From positions 1 to 34,542 of the forward strand of contig QOQE01000018.1 in the NCBI GenBank assembly GCA_003331935.1: 34,542 bases of DNA, in the 5' to 3' direction. Source of the stretch: Alphaproteobacteria bacterium (GTDB taxonomy: Bacteria > Pseudomonadota > Alphaproteobacteria > Rhodobacterales > Rhodobacteraceae). Shown in pieces: positions 6,898 through 15,458 of the stretch; the stretch's first letter is position 1, and each line of letters opens with the position of its first letter. A model generated the notes under the pieces. It was not told where the DNA came from and searched no databases. It was given only the letters and a program-made list of their open reading frames with translations. The position numbers were made by a program, and so were the translations under genes.

Positions 6898-8403
6898 TTG
6901 AATATTGTATGGTTTAAAAGAGACCTTCGGATGCTCGATCATGAGCCTCTCTCGGACGCCTGTGCGTCTGGAAAAATTCTACCTCTATATATTATCGAGC
7001 CGCAGCTATGGAGACAACCCGACGTTTCTTACAGGCATTTTATCAATCTTCACCACTACCTTAAGCAACTTGATAAAATGTTTAAAGGTAAAGGCCTACA
7101 GCTAGTAATCAAAGTCGGGGAGGCACTGCCTGTTTTGAAGTCTTTGCGAAATAAACATGATATCAATAAAATATACTCTCATTACGAAACATGGAACAAA
7201 TTTTCAAAAAATAGGGATGAAGAGGTTCGAAGGTGGACTGCAGAAAATTCCATAAACTGGATAGAATATCAACAGAATGGTGTCGTTAGAAATTTAAAGA
7301 CCCGTGATGGGTGGTCGACGCTTTGGCATAACTACATGCAAAAAAAGATACGTGAAGTGCCCAACAAAATTTATTGTGTGCCGGAGGATTCTGATGCATT
7401 GCCATCTTTTCAAGACTTACAACTAGATTATGATGGTTTCAAACCTAACACAAATTTTTGTAAGATTGAGCCAGATGTTGTGTTAGAAAGTTTTTTAAAT
7501 CAGCGCGGTGAAAACTATCAAAAGGAAATGTCCGGACCCCAGTTATCTGAACAGTCTTGTTCTAGACTGTCTACGCATATTGCTTTTGGAACTATTTCTA
7601 TCCGTACAATTTTCCAAAGAACGCAAGAGCGAGCAAAAAAAAACAGAAGTAAAACTGACGATAAAAAAAGAAACTGGCAAGCATCTTATAATTCCTTCCT
7701 CAAAAGGCTCCGGTGGCATTGCCATTTTATTCAAAAATTAGAAGATTTAAGAAGCATAGAGTGGAAAAACATTCACCCCATTTATGATAAATTAGAGAGA
7801 CAAACTTCTTATTCTGAAAACTTTGAAAAATGGAAAAGTGGTAAAACGGGGTTCCCTTTTATTGATGCCTGTATGCGATCATTGATATCAACCGGATGGA
7901 TTAACTTTCGTATGCGAGCAATGCTTGTTAGTTTTGCCAGTTACAATCTATGGATTGATTGGAGACTAACATCTCATTATTTAGCAAAGCTATTCTCAGA
8001 TTATGAGCCTGGAATCCATTATTCCCAAGTTCAGATGCAGTCTGGTACCACGGGTATTAATACAATTCGGATTTACAACCCAATCAAGCAAGGATTGGAA
8101 CATGATAATCAAGGCGAGTTTATCAAAAGGTGGGTCCCGGAGTTGAGGCATTTGCCCGCAGCAAATATTCATAAACCTTGGGAAACGCCAGAATTATTAG
8201 GTGAATATTATAAACCCATAGTGGATGAAAAACTATCAAGGGTAAGCGCTTCAACCAGAGTTTACGAACTCAAAAACATGGGAACGGCGAGATCCCAAGC
8301 GAAAGCTATTTGGAAGAAGATCGGTAGTAGAAAAAGTTCTGAGAATGACTATCTTAGATCCAGAAAAAAACATACAAGGTTACAAAAAGAATTTGAGTTT
8401 TAG
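6898..8403 (+). CDS. Cryptochrome/DNA photolyase family protein
   Basis: This roughly 501-residue flavoprotein has an N-terminal photolyase domain ([17 protein letters not shown]) and a C-terminal FAD-binding helical domain. The latter shows [40 protein letters not shown] and [13 protein letters not shown]. Photolyases use blue light to repair UV-induced pyrimidine dimers; some members are light sensors. Where CPD photolyases usually have a NNGGWQWAA-type stretch, this one has [13 protein letters not shown], so it is a divergent subgroup. The start is taken as TTG at 6898, at the canonical N-terminus and downstream of GGAAAGG; TTG 6856 would overlap TIGR03643. Repair versus sensing is undecided. 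Confidence 0.88.
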   Translation: MNIVWFKRDLRMLDHEPLSDACASGKILPLYIIEPQLWRQPDVSYRHFINLHHYLKQLDKMFKGKGLQLVIKVGEALPVLKSLRNKHDINKIYSHYETWNKFSKNRDEEVRRWTAENSINWIEYQQNGVVRNLKTRDGWSTLWHNYMQKKIREVPNKIYCVPEDSDALPSFQDLQLDYDGFKPNTNFCKIEPDVVLESFLNQRGENYQKEMSGPQLSEQSCSRLSTHIAFGTISIRTIFQRTQERAKKNRSKTDDKKRNWQASYNSFLKRLRWHCHFIQKLEDLRSIEWKNIHPIYDKLERQTSYSENFEKWKSGKTGFPFIDACMRSLISTGWINFRMRAMLVSFASYNLWIDWRLTSHYLAKLFSDYEPGIHYSQVQMQSGTTGINTIRIYNPIKQGLEHDNQGEFIKRWVPELRHLPAANIHKPWETPELLGEYYKPIVDEKLSRVSASTRVYELKNMGTARSQAKAIWKKIGSRKSSENDYLRSRKKHTRLQKEFEF

Positions 8404-8421
8404 TATTTCCATTTCCTCGCG

Positions 8422-9201
8422 ATGCACTATTTGAAATGCATGGTTTTTAAGGGATACAAGCTGCTGGCAATATTTTATGGTTTAATGTGCCATGGTATAT
8501 TTCTGATCGCTGGTGCAGTAATGTTTTCTACCATCCTGACAGGCTTTCAATTTTCAGTCGGGGCGTTAGAAGGCTTAAGCGCGGTGGCAATTAATTTCCT
8601 GTTGTTAATTCAGTTTCCCATAGGGCATTCATTTTTCTTGTCAAAACGTGGTATGAGAGTGTTGGAGATCTTTGCGCCTAAAAGTTATGCAAAAACTCTT
8701 AGAACAACTATTTACGCTACAATTGCTTCTATGCAACTCATACTTTTATTTTCTCTTTGGAATTTTTCTGGAGTTTTTGTTTGGCAAATTGAGATGCCGG
8801 CAAACTTGATAATGATTTTGCTTAACTTAGCTAGTTGGGCTTTGCTATCTATTTCTTCAATTCAAGCAGGATATAAAGTTCAAACCGGTTCATTAGGTTG
8901 GACATCTGTTTATCAGGGTAAGGAACCGATTTTTCCTGACATGCCGACGCGTGGTATGTTTTCAATAATAAGGCAACCCATTTATCTTTCCTTCAGCCTG
9001 GTCCTTTGGACAAGTCCTCAGATGAGTTTAGATTTGTTTATCGTCGCTCTATCCTATTCTCTGTATTGTTACTTTGGTCCTATGTTGAAAGAAAAAAGAT
9101 TTTATAGAATTTATGGTAATCAGTTCACTGAATACCAAGAGAGAGTTCCCTACTATCTTCCATTAATTTCTAGATATGTTGGACCATTTAAACGTGGGTA
9201 A
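8422..9201 (+). CDS. Membrane methyltransferase of the ICMT/NnrU-like type
   Basis: This 259-residue protein has five or six hydrophobic segments. The C-terminal part contains MFSIIRQPIYLSFSLVLW and YFGPMLKEKRFYRIYGNQF then YQERVPYYLP. That arrangement (RHP/RQPxY, then E..l...yG..y..Y...vp...P) is the signature of isoprenylcysteine O-methyltransferase and related membrane methyltransferases, which bind S-adenosylmethionine at the membrane surface. His of the usual RHP is Gln here. The substrate is unknown. It follows the photolyase by 18 nt and probably shares its transcript. The ATG at 8422 lacks a strong ribosome binding site; Met7 is an alternative. Confidence 0.72.
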   Translation: MHYLKCMVFKGYKLLAIFYGLMCHGIFLIAGAVMFSTILTGFQFSVGALEGLSAVAINFLLLIQFPIGHSFFLSKRGMRVLEIFAPKSYAKTLRTTIYATIASMQLILLFSLWNFSGVFVWQIEMPANLIMILLNLASWALLSISSIQAGYKVQTGSLGWTSVYQGKEPIFPDMPTRGMFSIIRQPIYLSFSLVLWTSPQMSLDLFIVALSYSLYCYFGPMLKEKRFYRIYGNQFTEYQERVPYYLPLISRYVGPFKRG

Positions 9202-9268
9202 AGCAAACGAAATAGTTGAAAAACTTGTCAAGAGAGCTAAACTCAAAAAAATGAAAGTTTATAAATGA
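9176..9268 (+). CDS. Possible 30-residue basic peptide ORF
   Basis: An ATG at 9176, overlapping the 3' end of the membrane methyltransferase gene in another frame, opens 30 codons ending TGA at 9266-9268. The peptide is lysine-rich and could form an amphipathic helix (ANEIVEKLVKRAKLKKMKV). No clear ribosome binding site is seen. It fills most of the gap before the GAF gene, but chance is a fair explanation. Confidence 0.2.
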   Translation: MLDHLNVGKANEIVEKLVKRAKLKKMKVYK

Positions 9269-9289
9269 AACTTTTAGAGAGAGGATTTT

Positions 9290-10117
9290 TTGGAAGATTA
9301 TAGAGACTTTTCACCCGCTGCCATTCCAAGCAACGAAGTCCGTAGACTGGAGGCTGTTCGAAAAACTGGAGTAATGGACGTTGCCAACGAAGAGCTGTTT
9401 TTAATCTACACAGAGCTAGCAAAAGAAATATCGAATATGCCTGTGAGCTATACTGGGCTTATAGATGAAGAAAGACAGTATATGTTGTGTCATGTTGGGC
9501 TATCAAAAGATCGTCCTGACAGCGCCCCTAGAGAAAAAACATTTTGCCAATTTGCTTTGAATAGTACTGACCCGATATTAGTAGAGGATTGTAGTAAGGA
9601 CGAGAGGTTTAAAAATCATCCCGTAGTCACTGGAGATCCATATGTAAAATTTTATGGGGGGTTCCCTTTAGTTACACAAGGTGGATTAATATTAGGAACG
9701 CTTTGCGTTGTAGATACGGAGTTGGGTAAAAAACTCGACAACAATCAAATCACATTAATACAAAAGCTCGCAGCAAGGCTGGCACATCAACTTGAAACGC
9801 AGGGTGATCAGAGAGAAATCACTGCATCTCGAACAATTGATATGCTCAAAGTGATTGTTAAAAATTATCCTGATATGACTATTAAAGATACTATAAATTT
9901 CTTAACAATTATTGAAGGAAGACCTATAGACGAAGAAGGAAAACAAAAGTTAATAAAATGCGACTTGCTCGATGCTTCTGGAGTGATGACCAGAAGGGGT
10001 AGGGAATTCCAAAGTGAATTAGATCTTGATCAGGGAATATTTAAAAGAATATCGATCAGTAAAGACCAAGCTGAAGCTAACCTCGATTCCATGCTTTCTG
10101 AATTGGGAGATATTTAG
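9290..10117 (+). CDS. GAF-domain sensor protein with unknown C-terminal region
   Basis: This 275-residue protein has a GAF domain over about residues 15-170. It contains PVSYTGLIDEERQYMLCHVG, the TFCQFAL stretch, ILVEDCSKDERFKNHPVV and FYGGFPLVTQGGLILGTLCV, the usual order for the GAF domains linked to sensory kinases. Here no kinase, GGDEF or phosphatase domain follows. The last roughly 95 residues are helical and unrecognised (MTIKDTINFLTIIEGRPIDE..., then MSELGDI). A free GAF protein may sense a small ligand or redox state and act on a partner. The TTG start at 9290 is chosen because AGAGAGGA precedes it at good spacing. The next gene starts directly after its stop. Confidence 0.75.
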   Translation: MEDYRDFSPAAIPSNEVRRLEAVRKTGVMDVANEELFLIYTELAKEISNMPVSYTGLIDEERQYMLCHVGLSKDRPDSAPREKTFCQFALNSTDPILVEDCSKDERFKNHPVVTGDPYVKFYGGFPLVTQGGLILGTLCVVDTELGKKLDNNQITLIQKLAARLAHQLETQGDQREITASRTIDMLKVIVKNYPDMTIKDTINFLTIIEGRPIDEEGKQKLIKCDLLDASGVMTRRGREFQSELDLDQGIFKRISISKDQAEANLDSMLSELGDI

Positions 10118-10459
10118 GTGTTTGCAGTTATTTATCAATTTAAGTTTCCCGGTGTAAGCGAAGCAAAGGTAGCGGCAGGGTTCTGTTCAGAATCACTTGG
10201 TGGGAAAATCGCTGAGTATGATTTTCTGGGTTTAAATATACTTATTAGTAAAGATGGTGACCTAAATATTCATGTTAAATTTGAGGATGCTAAATCTTTG
10301 AAAAAGTTTGAAGACGATTCAGAAAAGCTTCTAGGTGATTTAAGGAATAGCTTCGTCTTTAAAGAAAACAAAGTGTCTGGTGTCTTTGCCTTTACTTATG
10401 AGAAAGAGGCAGTGGCTACAGATATAAAAATTGAAGGTGCCTCTGTAGTAAGAAACTAG
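10118..10459 (+). CDS. Unknown protein coupled to the GAF gene
   Basis: This 113-residue soluble protein begins at a GTG placed immediately after the TAG of the GAF gene, with GGGAGA six bases upstream, so it is translationally coupled. The alternating pattern (FAVIYQFKFPGVSEAKV, NILISKDGDLNIHVKFED, SGVFAFTYEKEA) suggests an alpha/beta sandwich of the ferredoxin-like or dimeric barrel kind. I cannot assign a family. The strict coupling suggests that it works with the GAF protein, perhaps as its effector or ligand-delivery partner. No signal peptide or membrane segment is visible. Confidence 0.65.
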   Translation: MFAVIYQFKFPGVSEAKVAAGFCSESLGGKIAEYDFLGLNILISKDGDLNIHVKFEDAKSLKKFEDDSEKLLGDLRNSFVFKENKVSGVFAFTYEKEAVATDIKIEGASVVRN

Positions 10460-10626
10460 TGAGCGTCGGTAGTATTTGAAGAAGAAGCGGGCACCACTGA
10501 AAAACATATTCAATTGATACATTTTTCAAGTTATGCTACGTCTTTTTGACGCTACGTAAACTAATTTTAAGCGTTTCGTTTAAGTTAAAGATATATATTC
10601 AAACATATTTTCTATAGATTAAGAGC

Positions 10627-11670
10627 ATGGTTAAAGAGAATGAAAGTCAACGGCGCAGAACTGATCCCTTCGGAGGGATAAGGGGCAGCGAAATAAATAA
10701 TGAAAGTGGTAAAATGCTAACCCCTTTCGAAGTTGATCTTCAAGAGGCTTTGACTGGAATACAAAAATCACTCGATATATGGGATGGAAAAATTGATCCA
10801 AGAAGAGCAGGAAATATTAGAGAGAGAATTAAACAAAAAACTCAGATGAAGAACGAAACACCTTTTAATTGGAAATCGGTTAAAGAGTACGATCGTTCGT
10901 TAGTAGACATTTATCTTCGTTGGTCAAATAAGACGATCAGAAGTCAAAAAAATGTACCAGAAAAACAAGTAAGGGTTGCTTTAGTCGGTTTACTAGCTTT
11001 TTACAAAAAAATAAATGTGATGTCCCCAGATCTTTCACATCCGGACATCATCCGATGTTTTAACACAACTGCTAAAAACTACGGCCTAGAAGGATTCAAA
11101 ATACCTACTGATTTAGCATTTAATCCGGAACGACATATAGATCCATTTGCCGGAGTGAGAGGTAATAATGCTTTAAGTAAAAATCAATTCAAGAAAGATT
11201 TAGATGTAGCAGTAGAAGAATTAGACTTTTCAATAGGGTATATGGATCAACTAGACATACCGACATATAGAAAAGAATACAGATATAAAAAAAGAAAGCC
11301 AAAGTTTGTAAAGAGAAGTTTCAAAACGTCTGATTCTTATTACCAAGTAGATCTATGGTGGCCTGGAGGCTCTTTGCAATCTCTTAATAATGTCCCGATT
11401 AATAAAGCAAGAATGGCACTAGTGTCTATGAGAAGTTTTTTTGAAAAAATAGATATACAAAACCCTGATTTCAATGATGAAACCGTTCAATCCTTGTATA
11501 TGAAAACTCGTGAAAGAACTGAACCAAAAGACCTTACTAACAACAATCCTGAAATTAAGTCGATAGAAAAAGGAGGGACTAGTTACTGGTCAAATCTTAC
11601 TCATCGGTGGGTGAAAGGTAAATTAGACAAAAAAAGTGGCAGATTTGTAGCTCCTGAAAAAGGACTATGA
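10627..11670 (+). CDS. Unknown protein built from two copies of one domain
   Basis: This is a 347-residue basic, soluble protein of no family known to me. Residues about 13-148 and 172-293 are clearly related. DPFGGIRG (13-20) matches DPFAGVRG (172-179). A Trp-containing middle is followed by KNVPEKQVRVALVGLLAFYK against NNVPINKARMALVSMRSFFE, then NVMSPDLSHPDIIRCF against DIQNPDFNDETVQSLY. The second copy carries a very basic stretch (RYKKRKPKFVKRSFKTSD). A short tail contains TSYWSNLTHRWVKGKLDKKS, resembling small DNA- or protein-binding modules. It is monocistronic, followed by the hairpin at 11680. It is clearly a real gene, since the ancient duplication has been kept; its function is unknown. 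Confidence 0.75.
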   Translation: MVKENESQRRRTDPFGGIRGSEINNESGKMLTPFEVDLQEALTGIQKSLDIWDGKIDPRRAGNIRERIKQKTQMKNETPFNWKSVKEYDRSLVDIYLRWSNKTIRSQKNVPEKQVRVALVGLLAFYKKINVMSPDLSHPDIIRCFNTTAKNYGLEGFKIPTDLAFNPERHIDPFAGVRGNNALSKNQFKKDLDVAVEELDFSIGYMDQLDIPTYRKEYRYKKRKPKFVKRSFKTSDSYYQVDLWWPGGSLQSLNNVPINKARMALVSMRSFFEKIDIQNPDFNDETVQSLYMKTRERTEPKDLTNNNPEIKSIEKGGTSYWSNLTHRWVKGKLDKKSGRFVAPEKGL

Positions 11671-11679
11671 ATATCATAA

Positions 11680-11700
11680 AAAGTCCCTAAAATGGACTTT
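11680..11700 (+). terminator. Hairpin after the two-domain protein gene
   Basis: A perfect 7-bp stem AAAGTCC / GGACTTT with a 7-nt loop lies 10 nt after the stop at 11670. It is followed by a T-containing stretch rather than a pure T run, so termination may be inefficient. Confidence 0.5.
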
Positions 11701-11778
11701 GTAGTTACCTAGTTTTATTTTGTGTTTTCATGAATTTTTAATGAGTAAGGAAAACAACTGAGACTAATAGCACAAATA

Positions 11779-12159
11779 ATGCTTTTTATACTTGGCGCTT
11801 GGGCAATATTTGCTGGGATTGGGGCATTACTAGGTTACACTTTCTACTTTCCCTTTGAGTTTACTAAGACCTTGGAAGATATCCCTTTTCACCGATGGCA
11901 GGTTGTGCGTGTTAGTGTCTTTCTAACCTTCGGGTATTTGGCTATACGGCATTTTTTATTGGGAAATGAAAAACTGTACCCGGTGCAATTTCTTGATATA
12001 TATTTAAAGTTCTTAGGAGGCTCGGGTCTGATTATTTATTATCATCAGGGAATAACTGAATATCGAGAGTATGCAACTCTTGGTTTTTTTATTGTAGCAG
12101 CCTTATTTTCGCATTTTTTAGCGAGACCAGAATATAAAAAGATTTTCTTCAAAAGATAA
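11779..12159 (+). CDS. Small integral membrane protein, unknown function
   Basis: This 126-residue protein has about four hydrophobic segments: an N-terminal LFILGAWAIFAGIGALLGY, a second around VSVFLTFGYLAIRHFLL, then LKFLGGSGLIIYYH and ATLGFFIVAALFSHFLA. It ends in a short basic tail (KKIFFKR) that should stay in the cytoplasm. The pattern resembles small uncharacterised membrane proteins found in many marine proteobacteria; I can name no family. It stands alone between the two-domain protein and the cyclase gene. Confidence 0.65.
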   Translation: MLFILGAWAIFAGIGALLGYTFYFPFEFTKTLEDIPFHRWQVVRVSVFLTFGYLAIRHFLLGNEKLYPVQFLDIYLKFLGGSGLIIYYHQGITEYREYATLGFFIVAALFSHFLARPEYKKIFFKR

Positions 12160-12309
12160 AAAATCCATTGAAGATTAGTTGAAAAATAATACTATCTAAT
12201 TATCTATCAGTGGTAAGTAAATTGAGGGTCAAAAAAGCTTGTGCAGTGGCTTGCTTATCACAATTGATATTTTCTAGAGGTTTAAAGTAAGGGGAAAGAG
12301 GAATAGAAA

Positions 12310-14073
12310 ATGGCTACTGTAAATAGAAGACTAACATCGATATTGGCAACTGATTGTGTTGGCTTTAGTAGCCTCATGGAAAAAGACGAGGAAAAAACGT
12401 TAGACAACTTGAAGGCCTGTAGATCCATTATAGACCCCTATATTGAAGAATTTGGTGGAAAAATTTTTTATACCGCTGGCGACTCTGTAATAGCAGAATT
12501 TGTAAGTCCGGTATCCTGTGTTAATGCTGCAATAAATTTTCAAAAAGCTATTGATGAAAGAAATAAGGTCACCGAGGAAAGCTCAATCATGACGTGGCGA
12601 GTGGGAGTACATATGGATGACGTTATTGTTGAAAAGGATAATATTTATGGTAGCGGCGTTAATATAGCCGCCCGGTTGGAAGCAGCATGTACACCCGGCC
12701 AAATACTTATATCTTCTACCGTTAAAGATCAAGTCGACAATAAAATAGAATTTTCAGTTGAAGATGCGGGAACTAAGGCATTAAAAAATATTTCTGACAG
12801 CTATCAAACTTATGGCATTTCCCCAACGGGTGGAAAAGTAGAGAAAACTGATGGTAAGAGCTATGCAAAGAAAGAATCTGAGAGGAATTATAAACCAAAG
12901 TTGGCAGTCATGCCGTTCTCGAATGCAAGCAATGATGAAGATAGTGGTTACCTGGTAGATGGAATTGTAGAAGACTTGATCACAGAATTTTCAATGATAA
13001 GAGAATTAGAGTTAGTCTCTCGACAATCATGTTTTGATTTTAGAGATAACGATATGGATCTTAAAGCGTTTTGTGAAAAGTTCAGTGTTGATTATGTTGT
13101 TGTTGGAAGTATTCGTTCATCAGGTAAGAGAGTAAGAATTTCTGTAGAATTGTCTGATGCGAAGGATGATAGTCAGATTTGGAGCCAAAAGTTCGATAAA
13201 ATTATCGAAGATATTTTTGATGTTCAGGACGAGATAGTTAGACAAATTTCAGGAAAACTTTTGGGCGAGATTGAATTGTCGAGCTTAGAAAGAGCGCAAA
13301 GAAAGCCCACCGAAAATTTGTCATCGTACGAATTACTTTTGAAAGGGAAAGTTTTACATCATAAAATACAAAAAGATGCTTTGCGCAATGCTTTAACTAC
13401 ATTCGATGAAGCGATAAAAGCTGATGAAACCAATGGCCAGGCATATGCTTGGAAAGCTTGTGCACTTGGACAGGGTATGAGTAGAGGCTTTATTGAGGGC
13501 GATATGGCTGAGATATGGAGTGAGGCAGAGGGTTGCCTTAAAAAGGCACATGAACTGAATGATAATGACTTCGAAGTTCATAGATTGATGGCTGAAGTTA
13601 ATCTATCTGGTAGAAATTTTAGAGTAGCAGAAAGGCATGCTTCTAAGGCATATAAAATGGTTCCCAATGACCCACGTGTGCTATCCGTTTATGGGGAAGT
13701 TTCATTACGATTAGGAAAAATTGATCAGGGGTTAGATGCTTTGAAGTTAGCTTTAGAGATCGACCCAATCGCACAAGGTAAAACAAACTCTGACTCTAGA
13801 ACATCTCCAGTTTTGTTTGGGGAATATTTAGCCAGAAATAAAAATAATTGTCTCGAGTTAGTAGAAAAATTAGAAGACATAGACCCTAAATCTTGGCTTG
13901 TAACGGCAAAGCTGTGTAATGATGAGGAACACGATATTACAGAGGAAGATTGGTATAAACGAGGTAAAGAGAAGTTTAAAGATAAAGATTGGACAAATGA
14001 AGTCGACGCCTTTCGCCTTAATAATGATGGCGCAAAAGAGTCGCTAATTGAATTTGCCAATAGCCTTTTTTGA
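12310..14073 (+). CDS. Class III adenylate/guanylate cyclase with TolB-like and TPR domains
   Basis: This is a 587-residue three-part protein. Residues about 5-170 are a class III cyclase domain: LATDCVGFS carries the first metal Asp (Asp15), YTAGDSV the second (Asp58), and VNIAARLE gives the Asn-xxx-Arg pair (Asn117, Arg121). Residues about 196-325 (KLAVMPFSNAS, VSRQSCFDF, VDYVVVGSIR, SQIWSQKFD) are the TolB/FlgO-like domain. The rest is TPR-like repeats. This architecture is common in alphaproteobacteria. The base-selecting Lys four residues before Asp58 is Tyr54, so cAMP specificity is unsure. There is no membrane segment, so the protein is probably cytoplasmic. It is transcribed alone. 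Confidence 0.85.
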   Translation: MATVNRRLTSILATDCVGFSSLMEKDEEKTLDNLKACRSIIDPYIEEFGGKIFYTAGDSVIAEFVSPVSCVNAAINFQKAIDERNKVTEESSIMTWRVGVHMDDVIVEKDNIYGSGVNIAARLEAACTPGQILISSTVKDQVDNKIEFSVEDAGTKALKNISDSYQTYGISPTGGKVEKTDGKSYAKKESERNYKPKLAVMPFSNASNDEDSGYLVDGIVEDLITEFSMIRELELVSRQSCFDFRDNDMDLKAFCEKFSVDYVVVGSIRSSGKRVRISVELSDAKDDSQIWSQKFDKIIEDIFDVQDEIVRQISGKLLGEIELSSLERAQRKPTENLSSYELLLKGKVLHHKIQKDALRNALTTFDEAIKADETNGQAYAWKACALGQGMSRGFIEGDMAEIWSEAEGCLKKAHELNDNDFEVHRLMAEVNLSGRNFRVAERHASKAYKMVPNDPRVLSVYGEVSLRLGKIDQGLDALKLALEIDPIAQGKTNSDSRTSPVLFGEYLARNKNNCLELVEKLEDIDPKSWLVTAKLCNDEEHDITEEDWYKRGKEKFKDKDWTNEVDAFRLNNDGAKESLIEFANSLF

Positions 14074-14202
14074 AATCTTTTAATGGGTCAGAGCAAAATA
14101 CCTTTATTAATTCTCTTTTTAATCTTTGGCCATTAAGTTGTTCTTAATAACGACTTCCTGATCTTTCTTATGTATGCGGCTTGCAGTAAAAGTACTATCT
14201 GA

Positions 14203-14228
14203 TTTTCTTATAAGCTTGAATAAGAAAA
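14203..14228. terminator. Inverted repeat between convergent genes
   Basis: A perfect 9-bp inverted repeat, TTTTCTTAT / ATAAGAAAA with an 8-nt loop, sits between the converging cyclase (stop 14073) and FAD oxidoreductase (stop 14233) genes. The stem is all A/T except one pair. The location suits a shared terminator, but the lack of GC pairs makes this uncertain. Confidence 0.4.
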
Positions 14229-14232
14229 AGTT

Positions 14233-15180
14233 TTAAAGTTTTAAAACCTGTTCAGCTAATTTGACTCCACTCGAGGCAGCATCCAAAATTGTACTACCTG
14301 AACACCAATCACCACAAACGCCTACACTCTCATTTTCGTAAAATAAATAAGCTTTACCTAAAGAACGTTCAGTGAAACCGTAAAGCCATCTATGCCCGGC
14401 TTCGTAAGTCGGTTTTGGTAGCGAGACGGGAACAGCATTTGAAACTTCTTTAAATAAAATATCTTTAATTTTGTTTTTGTCGTTATTCACTACCTTTTTT
14501 GCAAAAGGTTCCTTCGTATGTACGGTAAAACTTAATAGTCGCTGTACGCATTTAAATCGATTGTTTTCTACATAAACGTGAACATTCTTGTTCGAGAAAT
14601 AGGTCTCTTTGATGAGTGCTGGGTCAAGATCAAAGGAAAAAAGAGCGGCAGCAGAGCTCCTCATTTCGACTTCACTAAGGCAACTATCAAATCTATCTAG
14701 TTGATTATTGATAAGGGTTTTGGCTTGATTTGGTGGGATAGAAATAATCAAAAGATCATATGATAATTTTGTAGAATTATCGCTCCTGTAGGTTACATCG
14801 ATAGTTTTATTTTTTAAATCAAGGGATGTAGCCTCGCAGCCCTCCTTAATATTTAAACCTTCTGCAAAAAAACTAACAAGGTGCGAAACGGAACTAAAAG
14901 GTTCAAATATAACCCCTTTACGCTGAATTACTTTTTCTTTTTCAGCTCTTTTAAGTATTTTTATTACAAATTCTGGTAAATCTTTATGTTTGTAAAAGTC
15001 AGGTAACGAACTTGCACCATGATGGAATACGGCACCGTCGGTTCTCCTCGTACTTAGCCTGCCTCCTGCATTTCTCCCCTTATCAATTAATAGAACGGAA
15101 TGGCCTGCCTCGGTTAATCTTTTACCGCATAGTAATCCAGAAACCCCGGAGCCAATTATTACAATTTCTTTCTTAGTCAT
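14233..15180 (-). CDS. FAD-dependent oxidoreductase (amine oxidase/renalase-like)
   Basis: This 315-residue protein begins with the dinucleotide-binding motif IVIIGSGVSGLLCGKRL and the acidic LLIDKG end of the second strand. Then comes GGRLSTRR, the GG motif of flavin amine oxidases and renalase-like NAD(P)H oxidases. The C-terminus SVGVCGDWCSGSTILDAASS is the second FAD-contacting region (GD motif). The likely role is flavin-dependent oxidation of a small molecule or reduced nicotinamide; the substrate is unknown. It starts 3 nt after the stop of the upstream small Cys-motif gene, so the three genes 15704-14233 form one coupled operon. The length is normal for the renalase-like group. Confidence 0.82.
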   Translation of the reverse strand: MTKKEIVIIGSGVSGLLCGKRLTEAGHSVLLIDKGRNAGGRLSTRRTDGAVFHHGASSLPDFYKHKDLPEFVIKILKRAEKEKVIQRKGVIFEPFSSVSHLVSFFAEGLNIKEGCEATSLDLKNKTIDVTYRSDNSTKLSYDLLIISIPPNQAKTLINNQLDRFDSCLSEVEMRSSAAALFSFDLDPALIKETYFSNKNVHVYVENNRFKCVQRLLSFTVHTKEPFAKKVVNNDKNKIKDILFKEVSNAVPVSLPKPTYEAGHRWLYGFTERSLGKAYLFYENESVGVCGDWCSGSTILDAASSGVKLAEQVLKL

Positions 15181-15183
15181 ATA

Positions 15184-15456
15184 TCAGCTATGTATGAGAA
15201 TTTTTTTTTTGCTAGTTTTATCTAAGATTAGAGATAAGTTATTCATTTTTGATAGATAGGCAATAAAGTACTCCCCTTTTTCCTCCGAACATTCTTTATG
15301 CATAAAAAAACAATTTATACATAAAGTTAATTTTCTTTTTTTCCCAATATTGATTTTGGTTATTGGAATTGTCTCGTCAAAATCAGGATGTGGGTTTTCT
15401 GTTGCCTTACAAAAATCACACTTTGCTTTTGGTCGGTTATAAATAAATTTTTGCAT
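15184..15456 (-). CDS. Small Cys-motif protein (possible zinc ribbon)
   Basis: This 90-residue basic protein has two Cys pairs: CDFC at about residues 13-16 and CINC around residue 46-49, the latter followed by FFMHKEC. The spacing suits a small zinc-ribbon or knuckle. I cannot name a family. It lies 2 nt after the preceding small gene and 3 nt before the FAD oxidoreductase, so all three should be co-translated. It may be a metal-binding partner of the flavoprotein. The C-terminal half is hydrophobic then basic. Confidence 0.6.
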   Translation of the reverse strand: MQKFIYNRPKAKCDFCKATENPHPDFDETIPITKINIGKKRKLTLCINCFFMHKECSEEKGEYFIAYLSKMNNLSLILDKTSKKKILIHS

Positions 15457-15458
15457 TT

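Noticed and set aside
10535-10557. Direct repeat GCTACGT with a CGTC/GACG hairpin upstream of the two-domain gene
   Set aside because: Two 7-mers are too short to separate from chance in this region, and no conserved promoter element accompanies them.
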